DNA of 64,000 nt from Centroberyx gerrardi (GCF_048128805.1 NC_136017.1:15090307-15154306), one strand, 5' to 3'. Positions 48,700-61,889 are shown, numbered from the stretch's first letter. The notes: generated from the sequence alone by a model not told the origin. A program made the numbers and translations.

Positions 48700-51600
48700 A
48701 CTTGTGTGGTATCCGATCAAAATGTTGCATTCTGCAAACCGATGTATCTAACTCTGTGTGCATGCCTGTGTGTGTGTGTGTGTGTGTCTGTGAATGAGTG
48801 TGTGTGTGTGTTTGCACAGGCTTTTGAGTGTGTGTTGCGTGGCTTTTAGGTCACCAGCAGTATCACCCCAAATCCAGTGAGTCAGATTGGTTGTGTGTTG
48901 TGGGCCACCCTCAATGTTAAACTGTCATGCTACCGCATTAGAGGCTTAAGCTAATGCCTCATTACCATCAGCCCAGTGTTTTCACTCACTCCGCTCTCAA
49001 ACACACAGCCGGCCACGCAGACCTGCAAGAAACTGAAGCATGTGATGATAATAATAAGAATAATAATGAAAAACAAAGCTGTATGATTTTAGGAATTTTT
49101 AACTGATTTAGTTATTATTCAACAGTCAATTGATAATATTAAACATTTAAGCATTTACACAGGAAAACAGGAAAAATATTTAATGATACAGTGATACATA
49201 AACTGCATCTGGAAGGCAGATGTCTTAACAAAGCTAATCACTTAAATGTTGCAAAATTGATTTTACTTTCATGTCATGTCATTGTATTTCAAACAATACC
49301 AGATATCTCATTTGGAGTTAAGTAGTATTTGCAAATACATTTTATAATATGTTTTGTTAAGTGTTAAGTGCCAGAGACAGAAAGTCAATTTATTGTAGTT
49401 TTCTGTAATTGGCATCTTGCCTGACAGTATCTGAATTGAACTGGAGTGGTAAAGCCCGCCCAATTGGTACTACATGCAAGTCAAAACAGTTATTTGTGAC
49501 TATTAGTTGTCCCAGATCTAAAACCAGTAAATGAATGAGTGCCATGTCACGCTTCATCACAAAAACGTTTATTTGAACTCTGCATCATTTCCTCCTTCAG
49601 TTCGGTTCGTTTGGCGAGGTGAGAACAATGCCATTCCAACTCTGGTGGCACCAAATATCTGCACCAAGACCTCCTCGCTCTTCTTCCAAGAGAACTGCGT
49701 GCGGTTCATTAGGAGTGAGAGCGTAATCTCAACAAACTACAGGAAATGACCCCAAAACACAAGGGATTATGGGTATAAGGAGGCTGATGTTGACATCTGA
49801 TAGCCAGCAGTTCCTCATGCTTGGAAAGCCTAGCGTAACAAAATGAAGTCTGGACTAATGCTCATATACAGCTATTTCTTCATGTGTTCTTAACTGGAAT
49901 GAACACCAGAGAAGAAGAAACAGACAACTAAAGCTACAGGGACTGGAATGTTTTGATTTATTTGACTTTATTTGTGTTTGTCAGACACACAGACAGATAG
50001 ACGGACAGGCTGACATTATGGCATGATGTGCATGATGTGCATGGCTGCATGTGTGCATCAAAGTCATGGGAACTCCTAATCTGTCCTTGCGTGTTTCATC
50101 GTCAACGGGCTGAACGACCCACATGAGGTTTTGATTGTGACGAGGGACGCAGTGCTTAAAACTCAGATGTCATGCAGAAGCCTCCTGACACGTGTGGATT
50201 AAATGTCGGAGGGCAAACAGTGCGTGATGGATTTTGTGTTTATGCGATGCTTTTCCATGAATTCAGAGAGCTTTGTGTCATATAGAGGAAGTAAAGCGAG
50301 ATAAAGCAAATGCCTCTGTGGTCTGCTTTTTCATGGTAAATAATGGATTACATGACATCATAACTGAAGTGGCTTGGCTCCAATCCATTCTGAAGAATCC
50401 AGTGTAATAACATCAACCATTTTCATACCCAAAATTTACAAGTATTCAGATTTTCTGACCACATACATTTGATATATAGTCTTGAAGAGTTTGATTTGTA
50501 GATGGAAAAAAAATACACACATTTGATAGTGAAACAGTATCCTCAATCAAACAAATCAAAACATAAATGAAGTCATAGTGGGGCAACAGGGGGTACCATG
50601 CTTTACTTACAGATTGGGGCTTTATATTGTCTATATATATGAATACAGTTTACATTTTTTAGAGAATAAACAGCATTGACTTTGGTTTGTGTTGACTCTT
50701 GAGTTGCTTATCAAAACTGAATTGAATTTAAGAGCAATTTAAAAACCAAAATGAAGAAGCAAATCTGGAGAAAGCAGCCTATTTCTGACTGAACACAGCT
50801 AATGAAAGTCCTGAAACTATAAATGGGCTGAATAAGAAAAGGGCCAGCAGGAAATTAAATGTTAAGGGACATGAAGTCCAATCTTGTTTAGTAAAGCAGA
50901 TGGGATGCAGATTGTACTGAAAGAAACCTGTCATTACATGGTGAAAAAATAACACCTCTAATAACTAGATTTAAGACATTTAAGACATTTAAGGCCTTAA
51001 ATTTAGATCATTTATTTTAAGACTTTTTCCCGTGGATCCCCTGGAGAGAGGAAGGGTTAGTTATGAAAGTGTTTATCTTTCAGCTTCCCTATAAAAGGCC
51101 TGCTGGCATTGTTAGCATTCTTTACTGAAGCCAGTGGCTACCCATGGCTGCAAGCTACCATGACAAATACCCAGTGTAAAATATAATGGACTGAAATTCA
51201 AAACGTCCAAGTTGTCCTTTTAACCCGCCTACAACAGAGTGAAGTCAAAGTTGTGAAAAAAATACCTCATCCTCTGAACACTTAAAGGCTATGGGGTCAA
51301 GCTCCATAGATGCAAAGCAGAGCAGAGGCGACGCCATTGTTTTCAGGGCATGGATTTGCATATAAGCTTTTCCCAAGAGTGCCATTGGCTCGGTTCACAC
51401 AGTGAGACTGGATGTACTCACATGTCCAGCCTGAGGCCTGCTGGGAAACATATAGCCTGCTGCAGTCAGAGGATCCCACGCTTTTCTCTGGATTCATCCT
51501 GACAAACACAGACACACACATATCCATACATAAACACAGGAACATACATACACAAACACACATAGGCCTAGGTACATCAATACATGCATAAACATAAGAT

Positions 51601-54230
51601 ACTAAGATAAGATGAATAACAGCATGTATGCAGGGTGTCCAGACTAGCACCAGTAGGGCATGCTGAGACAGAAATAAGAAAAATAAACTTAAAAAATGTA
51701 TATAAATATAAGAAGTACATCATCTGAAAATCTGTTGATGAATTGTGCAGCAAATCAGAGGCAGAAATAACCTCACTGGTTGAGTTAAACCTCAGTGGGC
51801 GGAGCAAAAGAACCACACATTTTCTGGCTAAAAAGCCCTGCGAAAAAGGCAAGAGCTAAGAGAAGGAAGCTAACAATATGAAGCCTAGAGCTCTTCCTAC
51901 TAACTGAAAAAAATATTATTAGCTATCTAGGTAAGCTAGCTAGCTAGCTGCTGACCTTCCAACATCATGAATGCCATGGTCATGAATGAATGAAAAAAGA
52001 AGTCTTTGCCATTTATATTTTTATTTATATTTTGACCAGTGTTCCTTTGTTTCCGTAAGTTTGCCAGTTAGCTAACTAGCTAACTCAGCCCACTGAGGTT
52101 TAACTCAACCAATCAGATTGTTTCTGCCTCCAGAGCAGCGGCTGCCTCTGAGAAATGTTTGTATAACTAAAACTCCAGTCTGCTAATGGTGCATGCAAGC
52201 ATGACGTAAGTGGGTATAGGTCATGTTTTGCAATGGAGAAGAAGCAGGAGAGCTTGGGAGAAAAGCATCCAGCAGGGCAGTTCAGTCACTGGGATCTGTT
52301 TCAGCTGAATCCAAAATAGTAAGCTGATGTAGGCAGCAACTCAAAAGGCAGAGATTGATTTTTCAACTTGTTTTTCAGCCCACTACACATCACACTAGCG
52401 CAGGGGAGACACAAAACCATAGACTGATTGTGTTTGATGCTTGAATACTATCCTATATCAGTAGTTTCCCTGTGAATCTCCTTTGCAAAACATGTTTACG
52501 ACCTGCCTGCGAGAGTGTGTCGGCTGATAAAAAGGCATGTGGCCCGGCAGGCTGGAGTCTTCCACTCCACTGCCAGTGTGGTAAACAGCAGGAGTGTTTC
52601 TGAGCAATGGGCGGGTCCTCCAGTTCCACATGCTGCCCAAACACGTGGAGTTGTTTACAGTCGGAGCACCATGAAGCAAGAGATACAGAGCTGTAGAGAC
52701 TTGAGCGCTACGTGCACATACCACACACCCACACACACATGCACACCCACCCACACACAAATACATAAACTCACATGTGCAATCCTGTCTTGTTTTCATC
52801 TGTATTCTGACAAACCTGTTTGTTAAAAGACGCGATTGTCAAGCATTTCAATACCAAAGATCCACAAAAAGACACACATATGGGAAGATTTTTATTATTG
52901 TTTGATTTACTATTGAAATGTATAACTGTATGGGGAGATAATGGTGTTGAAAGTGAAAGCTATGATTAGAATAGTCATTCTTATACATACATTCTCTAAT
53001 GTTTTAGAGAATTTTTAGTTCATTCAATGATAGTGAAATTAAATTATTCCTCAATAGTATCATTTGCATGGGTTTGTGACAGTTGTTTGTTTAAACAAGT
53101 GGCAAGTCTCTGAAGAATAAAAGGAAATAAGAGTTTGAGAAATAGAGGATTGAAAATAGGTACAAAATAATATTAATAGAACATCAATGATTGTTAAATG
53201 CATTATGCACTCACACCAGTTTATATCACCTCTATCACCTCTTACTGACATTGTGACAAGAGCTCAGTGAAGGAACTCACAGATCAAAATTGAAAATGTC
53301 CAGGTATCCCTTTGATAATAGTGTAAGGTTTAACCATACCTCCAATCTTTACACCTTTAGAAGGCAGCCATGCTTTGCGATCCTGCCTCAAGTGTGTTTT
53401 CTGCCTGGACAGGCATTGTTAGGCATGGGAAGGTGTTGGCCGGTGATGGATGATACTGCCTAAAGGTTCAGAGAGGAGACACTGAATACAAAAGGGCTTC
53501 CTAATGAGACCTATTGACCTCTGAGTAACTTAGAAAGCTGCTGTTGCTCCTGGGGAAGGACTTGAAGAGTGTGTGGGTTTATGAATGATAACAATACTGA
53601 CCACATGACCTCATACTTCCTTCACTTTTCTTCATCACACAACACAGAAAATTCATCACCACCTCACCCACCTCAGCCTTTAGCCAATTCAGCGTTAGCG
53701 TGACTGACTGCCTCCCTGCAGTGCATTACTGCATGCTTGGCATTGTGTGCTTCCAACTCTCCAACACCTCGCACGCACATATGAAAATACAGTACACAGT
53801 GTTTCATAAACAAGTACAGATTCTGCACAGTCCCGGGGTGGATTAGTGGTGATGGCATAGACTTACTGTAATTATTACTTTATTTAAATGTGGGTCTCTG
53901 GCTCCTTAGTTGATCAGCAGCCTTCATCAGTATACAGTAACTTTAGCAAACATAACTTCTAACATATTACATACAGTGAAAAGTCTCACCCTGACTGACT
54001 GATCTGAATTTGGCTCTTGAAGACCACCATGGTAAACAAAAAAATCCCACATTCTGTATGTGCATACTCCTAATATATTCCAAAAATATATTTAATCAAT
54101 CCATTTTGGCCAGTTCCGCTTTATATATTTGACATATGTATATGAATAAATATGAGTTTGAAGAATCTATTTAGTGCACATATATGTTACTAGTACCATA
54201 TTGTCACTGTCCAGTGAAAACCTTGTATTT
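48700..54230. other. Intergenic, no gene recognised
   Basis: It holds short TG tracts at 48,768-48,815, CA-rich stretches at 51,505-51,560 and 52,728-52,760, and a small TAGC palindromic cluster at 51,935-51,950 and 52,068-52,085. The 72-codon frame at 49,531-49,749 and 113-117-codon frames at 51,297 and 52,458 run into repeats or lack family features. Confidence 0.45.
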
Positions 54231-54235
54231 CCAGA

Positions 54236-54425
54236 ATGTCAACTTTTCAGAAACTAAGGAACTAGCTTTCAGCTTGACCACTGTGTATTTTTGAGTTTAT
54301 CCAATGGGGTTTCAAAGGGTGTCATAAGCCCAAGGGTGATAGACTTTTCTCAACCTATAGACATCAACTGAAGTTAAAACAAGACTGGAGTTACAAGGTT
54401 ATCGCATAACAACAGCGATATATAT
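54236..54425. repeat. Dispersed repeat copy (pair with 43,085-43,325)
   Basis: See the partner copy. Same order and orientation. Confidence 0.65.
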
Positions 54426-55114
54426 TCTTCCTATTCCTATTATCTTATTTTGCATGGTATTGTTCCAATATATGTCAGTATGTTACATTTTCATGTGGGA
54501 CCACCAGCGCTGTGCGTCTCTGTCATCTCCTCCTCCGTCCTGATCCAGAGCTGGCTACTGTAAGTGGGTCACAGCTCCGCCCCGCTGCTGCATGGTGGAG
54601 TTCAATGAGCCCGGCTGAAACCCTCCTTAGGCTGATTCAGGGAGAAATAATGGGGCCAGCGACACCCAATCCCCTCTGAGCAGCAGCACAGCAGCAAGCT
54701 GGCAGGCCCACTGGAGCTCAGGGTGGAGGATGTTGCCAAAGTAGCAGCTATTGGCCCCACAAGACCAGACCCACTCACATGCTTGTAATCTACAGCGCAT
54801 ACCGCACATACTGTTCCAACGTACAGCGGGTGCATCGAGTCCACGCTTTAAAGGGGAAGCACCGATCAATTTACAAACTCGTAATTATTTCCAGTTCAGC
54901 GGTCCTCTGCAGCTCATTAGGGAGATCGAGGCACTAACAATGCCAAGGGTTAGGGGTTTAATTCCCGATGGAAGCGCCCATGCAGTTTGCAGGACGGTCT
55001 GCAGGGGCGAGGCTGACCGCTCCATCAAACCCAGTGGAAAGAACAAGCGTCAGGTTCTTCCTCACCCAAAATGTATACATTCATGATACTGTGAGGATTA
55101 AAGCACCCAGCAAA

Positions 55115-55475
55115 TGGCTTTATGATATGCTATGATATGTTCTGTTATGTTATGTGTTAGGGTTAGAGTTAGTCATGTCATGTCATGTTACATTACGTTG
55201 CGTTGCGTTGCATTGCATCACATCATGTCACATCATGCTATATTGTGTTATGCTATGTTATGGGTTAGGGGTAGTTATGTCACGTTAGGTCACATCACAT
55301 CATGATGTTATGTTATCGTATATTATCTTAGCATTGTGTTATGCTACGATGTGTTATGCTACGATGTGTCACGCTACGATGTGTCACGCTACGATGTGTC
55401 ACGCTACGATGTGTCACGCTACGATGTGTTACGCTACGATGTGTTACGCTATGTTATGTTATGTCATCTCATGTT
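55115..55475. repeat. TATG-derived pentamer region and 15-bp minisatellite
   Basis: 55,115-55,335 is made of drifting TATG/TGTT/CATCA pentamer-like words. From about 55,340 to 55,450 a 15-bp unit GCTACGATGTGTCAC (or TTAC) repeats about seven times. Being a multiple of three, it yields an open frame with the 5-residue period MCHAT, which I do not take as a gene. Confidence 0.9.
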
Positions 55476-55479
55476 ATGA

Positions 55480-57010
55480 AAGTCCAAATTGGAAATTAAC
55501 CACGTCTATAATGTGAAGTCGTCATGGTGTACAGCCTAACTGACTATGTGGGCCCATTGAATGTTTACCTGAATTTGTACATCCCAATGAGCTTCATGAT
55601 AGTAATGCTAATAGTTTTCATACAGAATATTTAAGCCTACAAATGACAGAAAAATCACCCTTGGTAATGTCACATTTGCCATCTATTCCAGGTCATTGTG
55701 TATGGAGCTGGGGGCAGGACAGACTCCTCCCTCTCATTCCTCATGATGTGAAACAATAGTAAATACTTTCAAATGCTTGCTGAACTGTCCCTGGGAATAG
55801 GAATAACACATTTCAAAGCTGCAATTCATTGGTATTCTGCTTTAAGTCTTAACAGAACATGGTGTCAGTCTCCAGTGAGTCTTCCTCACTCCATTCCCAG
55901 AATAAAATCCTACCAGAATACTGATTCAGTTTGTATGAATGTGGAAGAAAAGAGAAATATTGCCCTGTTGAGTGCAACTTCACAGTGATGGCCAAACTAT
56001 TTGAAGATATATCTAGCTGTGTGTGTGTGTTGCACGTGCCTATGCATAATTGAATCAACAAATCTAGCATGTGCCGCTCTTTGCCACTTATTAGGTTAAC
56101 GGCATGCCTTTTTAACTATTTCTACATGATCCGCTTTATGAAGTAGGCTAATACATATCACTTGATGTCGCTGTAAACTGGAGATTTCCTGATACTGGGG
56201 GCTTCTACAAACGGAGGAATGTCACTTGTTGGAAAAAAATCATCAACCATATAATGATATAAAGATGAAGGTGGGATAACTCCAGCATCAGAGCCATCAT
56301 GAGTGCTCGCTTGTATGTGTGTGTGTGTATTTACAGTATGCGCATGTGTGCAAGCATGTGATTCTAGGTTTGAGATGTATTGGGGGCATCCAGAAATAGA
56401 CCAGATAGACATCAACCCCCTCGCACACACACACACACACACAACCACACACTCTAATTCTTCAAAGCAACAGTGACTAATCATCCCTTTCATGCCATGT
56501 ACAGTATTTCAGGAACCTTCAAACTGCTGTTGCGCAGGCCCAAGAGAATCACTTCCCTGACACACTTCATTTAGCAAGCCGTCCTTTTTGTGGAGCAAGA
56601 CAAACAGCCACAACAAAAAGCGTAACGCAACAAAGCCCGCTGTTATTCTATTCTTCTCCAGAGATTTTGCCTTGGGAGCAGAAATGCGCCCATGCAGAAC
56701 CCCTTAAAGAAAAAGAGCCTTTTTTGTTTTTTTTCATTGTTGTTTTTTTTCAGTCAGCGCAGAGAAGGGGCGAGGAACACTGTGTCCCTCCTGTAGTGGC
56801 GGGTTGGTTCTTATGTAAGGCTGGGTTTCTGCCTGGCAGCAGAGCAGAGCCCCACTGACAGTGTCATACCGCTAATTAATACACACGAGCTGGAGGTATG
56901 CCTGTAGTGGCTGCTTGTGTGTGTGTGAGTGTGTGTGTGTGTGCATATGTTTATATTGCTGCTGTGCTATCGTGCAAAGAAATCAACAATTTTGGTGGTT
57001 TTCCCTTGGA
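55480..57010. other. Intergenic, no gene recognised
   Basis: Short CA/TG tracts at 56,314-56,330, 56,424-56,452 and 56,916-56,943. No other structure noticed. Confidence 0.45.
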
Positions 57011-57013
57011 AGT

Positions 57014-57520
57014 TTGATGACGCTTTACATGAAGTGGTGCTTATAAGGCATTTTAAGGCATTCTAAATGCATTATAAGCATATTGTGAGTGTAGGATAAC
57101 ACAGCATGATATAATGAACACAATGCACAGTGTGGAGAAAAACAGGGGGATGGAAATGGCAGAATGTAACTCAGTTCTCCCTCCCTTCATCAGCAAGATT
57201 GAAACAAAAGATACAAATTTACATGAGAAATGTTTGTAGGTATGAGAGAGAATAAGGAGAATTATTAATCAATATGAAATACAGTTTGCTAAACTGAACC
57301 CCTGACTAAGGGCAAATAATCAAAATATGGAATTTGGCAGTCAAATTTTTGGTCAAAATGCCTTTAAAGGCATTAAAAGGAGTTACTTGATATCAAATTA
57401 AATGCAATTTTCTGATGTTTGTCTGATGATTATACTGTAAGAAAAGGTGATCTCTGCTTCTAATGGGCTTATAATCTGCTTGCAATGCATCACAGTGCAC
57501 TTCAGGTAAAGTGTTACCAA
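57014..57520. mobile_element. Candidate MITE, about 507 bp
   Basis: The left end TTGATGACGCTTTACATGAAGT and the reverse complement of the right end TTGGTAACACTTTACCTGAAGT match at about 18 of 22 positions, so they are terminal inverted repeats. The GGTAACACTTTAC end type is very common in fish genomes. The interior has GGCATTTTAAGGCATT words and no coding capacity. Target duplication was not resolved. Confidence 0.6.
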
Positions 57521-57871
57521 ATTTTTCCATGATGACCTTTACATCTTGGGTTTAAGTTCCATGAGCCTAAGGCCTTTTAAAGCTATACAAAAGCAATTGT
57601 TGAAAATGCACAGGCGTCAAACTGGTTTCTCAACTCATTTCCATGTATATTTTAGGCAACGAGCTGACATCCAGAGTGACTTAGAATGTGTGCAAGAGTA
57701 GAATAAGCCTCAATGCCTAGATGTTGTGACCATTTGTGTGACCTGGGTCAAATTCACATCAGCCAGACAAAAGAAGGAAGAAAATATTCCTGTGTCTGTA
57801 ATGATCATAGAGGAGCGCAGGGGAAAGAAATGAAAGGTTCCAATGTCAGCATCAGCATATGCACATCTGAG

Positions 57872-57877
<6 letters not shown>

Positions 57878-57916
<39 letters not shown>
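57878..57916. repeat. (GA)n microsatellite
   Basis: About 19 GA units. Confidence 0.95.
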
Positions 57917-57921
<5 letters not shown>

Positions 57922-57969
57922 CGTCTTGTTTACTCCATGTTTGAACCTCCTGACCTCCTGACTGTGACT

Positions 57970-58135
57970 CCATGCAGCCCTCTGTCCAGACGCGTGGCTT
58001 GGCGGGAAGTCGTTGGCTCGATATGAGCTTCCTGCCACGGTCTCCGTCTGAAGTAAAAACAGCAGCAGAGGAAGAGCGCGCCGGCCGGAGAGTTCAGCGC
58101 CTCACTCTCCACCGGAAACGGGAGGTAGGATGTCC
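57970..58135 (+). other. Small CpG-rich block with an exon-like frame
   Basis: Locally CpG-rich in AT-rich surroundings. A plus-strand frame begins MQPSVQTRGLAGSRWLDMSF and meets a donor-like GAG|GTAGGA near 58,123. I recognise no family. It could be a minor first exon or a chance CpG patch. Confidence 0.15.
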
Positions 58136-58250
58136 GTCTCTTTCAACCCACGTCCAGGAAGCTATTTGTCCCAGTGCCAAATGCATTAGAATCCCATGGG
58201 GGAGGGAGAAGAAGAGGGGCATGATGGGATTTGGAGTCTTTTTTGTATTA

Positions 58251-58480
58251 TAATCAGGGGTGTAGTGGAGGATAAACCCACCTAAACTCAGTTTATCAAC
58301 CTTTTTAGGCTGATATAGATCTGTATGAGGTAAATTCATAGTATACATCATATTACGTAGTATCAAACTGATGTAAGTTATATGTATAGGGTCTTTTAAG
58401 GGGAAATTACAATGCTTTTCTGAAAGTATGACCAACTGAAGGTCATAGTTTACCCTCCTTTTTATTTACCACTACATCAC
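58251..58480. repeat. Dispersed repeat copy (pair with 4,160-4,430)
   Basis: Begins CAGGGGTGTAGTGGAGGATAA and continues with the words listed for the partner copy. It lies just beyond the inferred 3' end of the minus-strand transcript. Confidence 0.6.
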
Positions 58481-58710
58481 TCATTATAATCTGTTTTTAT
58501 TGTCTGTTTTATTTTAATCTTAATTATGCTGCTGAAAACACCCCAAATTCCACATGGGAGTTAATAAAGTTTCCATTTATAGTTTTCATATTGGAGTGAG
58601 GAGGGTAGGGAGAGGTTCTTCATATCTCCTCATCACACTATTGTTTACAGCAGATCGCATTGTGGAAATAAAGCAATTCAGACCAAGTTGTACCTCTTTA
58701 AATAAATTCA

Positions 58711-58716
58711 TTTATT
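58711..58716 (-). terminator. Candidate poly(A) signal for the minus-strand transcript
   Basis: TTTATT on plus reads AATAAA on minus. A plus-strand AATAAA at 58,701-58,706 overlaps this region, so the orientation is not decided by this site alone. Confidence 0.35.
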
Positions 58717-60442
58717 TCTGCAGGTTGCTATCCATAGTCAACACAGACAAAAGCAATACTTTACTACCGGAAAATTTGAAATCATCATAATCATCTCTTG
58801 TGAGCATCACAATAAACAGTATATTGAACTATGTACAATGGAAGACGACGACACATTCGAAAACTGAGTCGATCCGAGACCGATCTGCAAAAAATAAGAA
58901 TCTGTCCATGTACAGAGAAATGGGGGGAAAGCGCTGTCACACATGTCGAGACCGGAGTCTCCGGCGACAAAAACAAAACAGAAGTTGGCAGAAAGAGAAA
59001 TATACAAAGAGCAAAATAGCTTCCTCTCTTCATGAAAACGAAACAAAAAAATGTACAAACAATATCACCGATGCAATGTTACATTTGGTTCCACGGTTGT
59101 AAACTAGATCGTATTCATGTCACTATTGCATATGCCATTAGGTAAAGTGTGTCGACAAGGCAAAGAGATCGCTATAATAAAATAGACAGAGTAATTTTTT
59201 TTCATATAGTCACAGAGACTGTGAGGGAGAAAAGCATACAATACACTGTACAACCCCAAAGCAAAAACCCCATCCCCTTTTTAAAAATCGGTAGCCAAAG
59301 TCTTTACACAGGAAAATCATTGCAACATAGGTCAAATCTAAGTACTCTATGTATTTTCCATACATTTTTCTTTTTGTTAAACTCTTTGTATGTACACAAT
59401 ATACACATTCAGGACTCTGAAGATAAATAGATACCGCAAGTGTGGTACAGCTCCAATATTATAACTCTGTCATAACCACCTCCCACATTATATTTCTGTG
59501 GCGTTCACACCGAGTGCTCAGCAATACATTCAGACATGGTTAGTGTTTTACAATCTACACTAAAAGGGGGTGGGAGCCAGCTGGAGTCGGCGCAGGACAA
59601 AGTAGAACCACCCGTTAAGTCGCCGTTAGCTTCAAACAGCATGTCTATAGAGGCTTTCAGGTGACATAACACACCCTCTGGCGGCCATATTGGAGGTCTT
59701 GGGCAACAGTTGTGAACAGGTTGCGTTTCAAAGTGTGTGACAGAATTGAACAGACATGTTTAATTTCTGTGCTGTTGCATTTAGTGTTTTTCTTGTTAGC
59801 TAGCTAACCGTAGTATCGGGCTTGCTAACTATTACTCTCCTGTTGTTAAATTGTTTGATTTGCGCACTAGCTAACGTATCTAGTAGAAGTTAGCGTTAGC
59901 AGTGGCTAGCAGTTGTATGTTACCATTAACATTGGTTTCTATATAACTAGCCTGTTGGCTAGTTAGCTAGCTAACATTTTGTTCAGGTTAACTGTTCTCA
60001 AGCTACAACTCAGAGTGTTCTGGAGACTAGGGCTAAAGACAAGACAGTTTACTGTGTCACAGTAACCTACATTTGGAAACAAATCCACCTTATCACACTA
60101 TTCACTTTTACTTGAAACGTTATTGAATTGATTGACAGCCACACCACAACAGCCTTTTTCAGGTGTCTCTCTTTTTCTAGCCAGGTTGTTATATATTTGT
60201 GCATTATTTATGCACAGCAAATTTTTCAATGGACACATGGCTGCAAGGAGATTTGTGATGCAACTGCAAAGCCTCTATTCCCCAGCGCTTGTTCAGCACT
60301 ACTGACACTGGCGGCCATGTTCCACTTCACTTCGTCATTTTTTTCAAACGTCAACCGACTCGACTGTGCCCCGACCTCAACATCGCCGGCTCCACCCCGC
60401 CAACAAGACTAAGTCGTACCGTCCAATGATATCACAGCGATG

Positions 60443-60474
60443 CCGGCCCGTCGGCGAGTGCGACGACGGGCCGG
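60443..60474. repeat. Perfect 11-bp GC stem with 10-base loop
   Basis: CCGGCCCGTCG at 60,443-60,453 and CGACGGGCCGG at 60,464-60,474 are exact reverse complements around GCGAGTGCGA. It stands in a local GC-rich patch (about 60,340-60,480) inside otherwise AT-rich sequence of the putative 3'UTR. Confidence 0.9.
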
Positions 60475-61091
60475 TAGGTTTGAAGGTAGGAGTGTCTGAG
60501 GTTTTTAGGCTCGAGTGACTGAGGAACGGTGGGAGGTGCAGTGCATTCAGATGCCTGGTGTTGTGGGGTCTGAGCCGAGTTATAAAGACATGCAATAACT
60601 CTTAAAGACAATTAGAAATATATTTCTGTAAGTCCAGCGCTTCAATTGGACAAAAAAATAAACTAGGTTAGAATAAATAAGAAATCAGTAATTAAGAAAA
60701 TACTTTATACGATAAATCAGATCTCGAGCAGCCCCACTGTACAACTCTGAAATAATATCAATATATTTTCATGGTAAACTAGGCTTTTTAGACTTTCCAC
60801 AAGAGAATAACAATATAGAGATGTAGGTCCAAACAGACATAATAGAATATTTATCTCATATTTCATAGAAAACATAAGGACAGTATAGACATTAAGGCAT
60901 TGGGTTGGTCTTATCAGACATTCATCTTCCAAAAATAAATAAAATATCTAATCTAAATATAGTTATATACTCAGTGAACCTCAGGTTGGGTGTCCTCGCT
61001 CCCTGTGAGGTAGGGCCATTTCTGTGGTTGGTTTCATTGCTAAACTAATGCGTTTATTGACATACCGCTTGGTCGTACATCGCCTCAAACA

Positions 61092-61128
61092 TACACACAC
61101 TCACACACACACACACACACACACACAC
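61092..61128. repeat. (CA)n microsatellite
   Basis: CA tract with one TCA interruption, inside the putative 3'UTR. Confidence 0.95.
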
Positions 61129-61393
61129 GGGCAGTCATAAATCCATCCCCCAAGTGAATAAATAGTATCTGGGTACCATTAGGGGTTTTGTTGTTGTCTG
61201 ACTAGCCTTTGCTTCTGTGCTTTGCGCGAAAATATGGGTCACAGGAGAAAATGGCCTCTGAAAGCGCAGGGAACAGCGCCCATACACAACATACACACCC
61301 ACCCACCTCCCCCCCACACACACACACTCGCAGACACACCTGTCCTGCCTTCAGCAAACTCATGACATGCATAGTTGGTGACCTGCTTGTGTA

Positions 61394-61398
<5 letters not shown>

Positions 61399-61434
<36 letters not shown>
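61399..61434. repeat. (TG)n microsatellite
   Basis: About 18 TG units. With the CA tract about 270 bp away it could form an intramolecular duplex in RNA. Confidence 0.95.
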
Positions 61435-61435
<1 letters not shown>

Positions 61436-61889
61436 GCTGAGGGTCCAGACAGTCCGGTGGAAGGGTAAAGTTGATTTTTTTCGTTTTCCAGCAGCAGGTT
61501 GGTGAAGACGCCAAGTCACTGACAGAAGATTCCCTCAGTCTGGAAGAGACAGAACAGAAGAGAAAGAGGGAGTTAATTGAAAGAATATTGCCAAGAAACT
61601 ATCCACAATTTGTTTAAGTGTAAAATGACAAATATCCAATTTGTAGTCTAATCAACCTTTTTTTCTCCAAATAACACAATGCCAACAGTGTAGGCCATTC
61701 AGACAGCAGGCAGAAGAAGTTTGGGAGGATGGAGCCTCATGCAGTGTGAATTCATTAAGAGACTCCAGCCTGAGATTAGCCTATTTATTTGTGCCACAAT
61801 AACAAGCAGATACTGCAAAAATAAACAGATTGAACAGCAGGAACAGCCAGTGCTGCACACACAAGTTAAACAGTGTGGATTTGGTTTAC

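Larger units (their letters stand above)
58695..61539 (-). other. Putative terminal exon / long 3'UTR of a minus-strand gene (IRS2 tentative)
   Basis: On the minus strand a strong acceptor (pyrimidine tract TTCTGTTCTGTCTCTTCCAG) precedes ACTGAGGG at 61,539. If the exon enters with two bases of a split codon, TGA at 61,535-61,537 is an immediate stop and the remaining 2.8 kb is 3'UTR. AATAAA on minus at 58,711-58,716 would end it near 58,690-58,700. Two Pumilio-type TGTACATA elements lie at 58,830-58,837 and 59,389-59,396. Human IRS2 lies on the same strand in this neighbourhood, and from memory has a very short coding contribution in its last exon, so IRS2 is my guess. A different gene, or no exon at all, remains possible. 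Confidence 0.35.
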
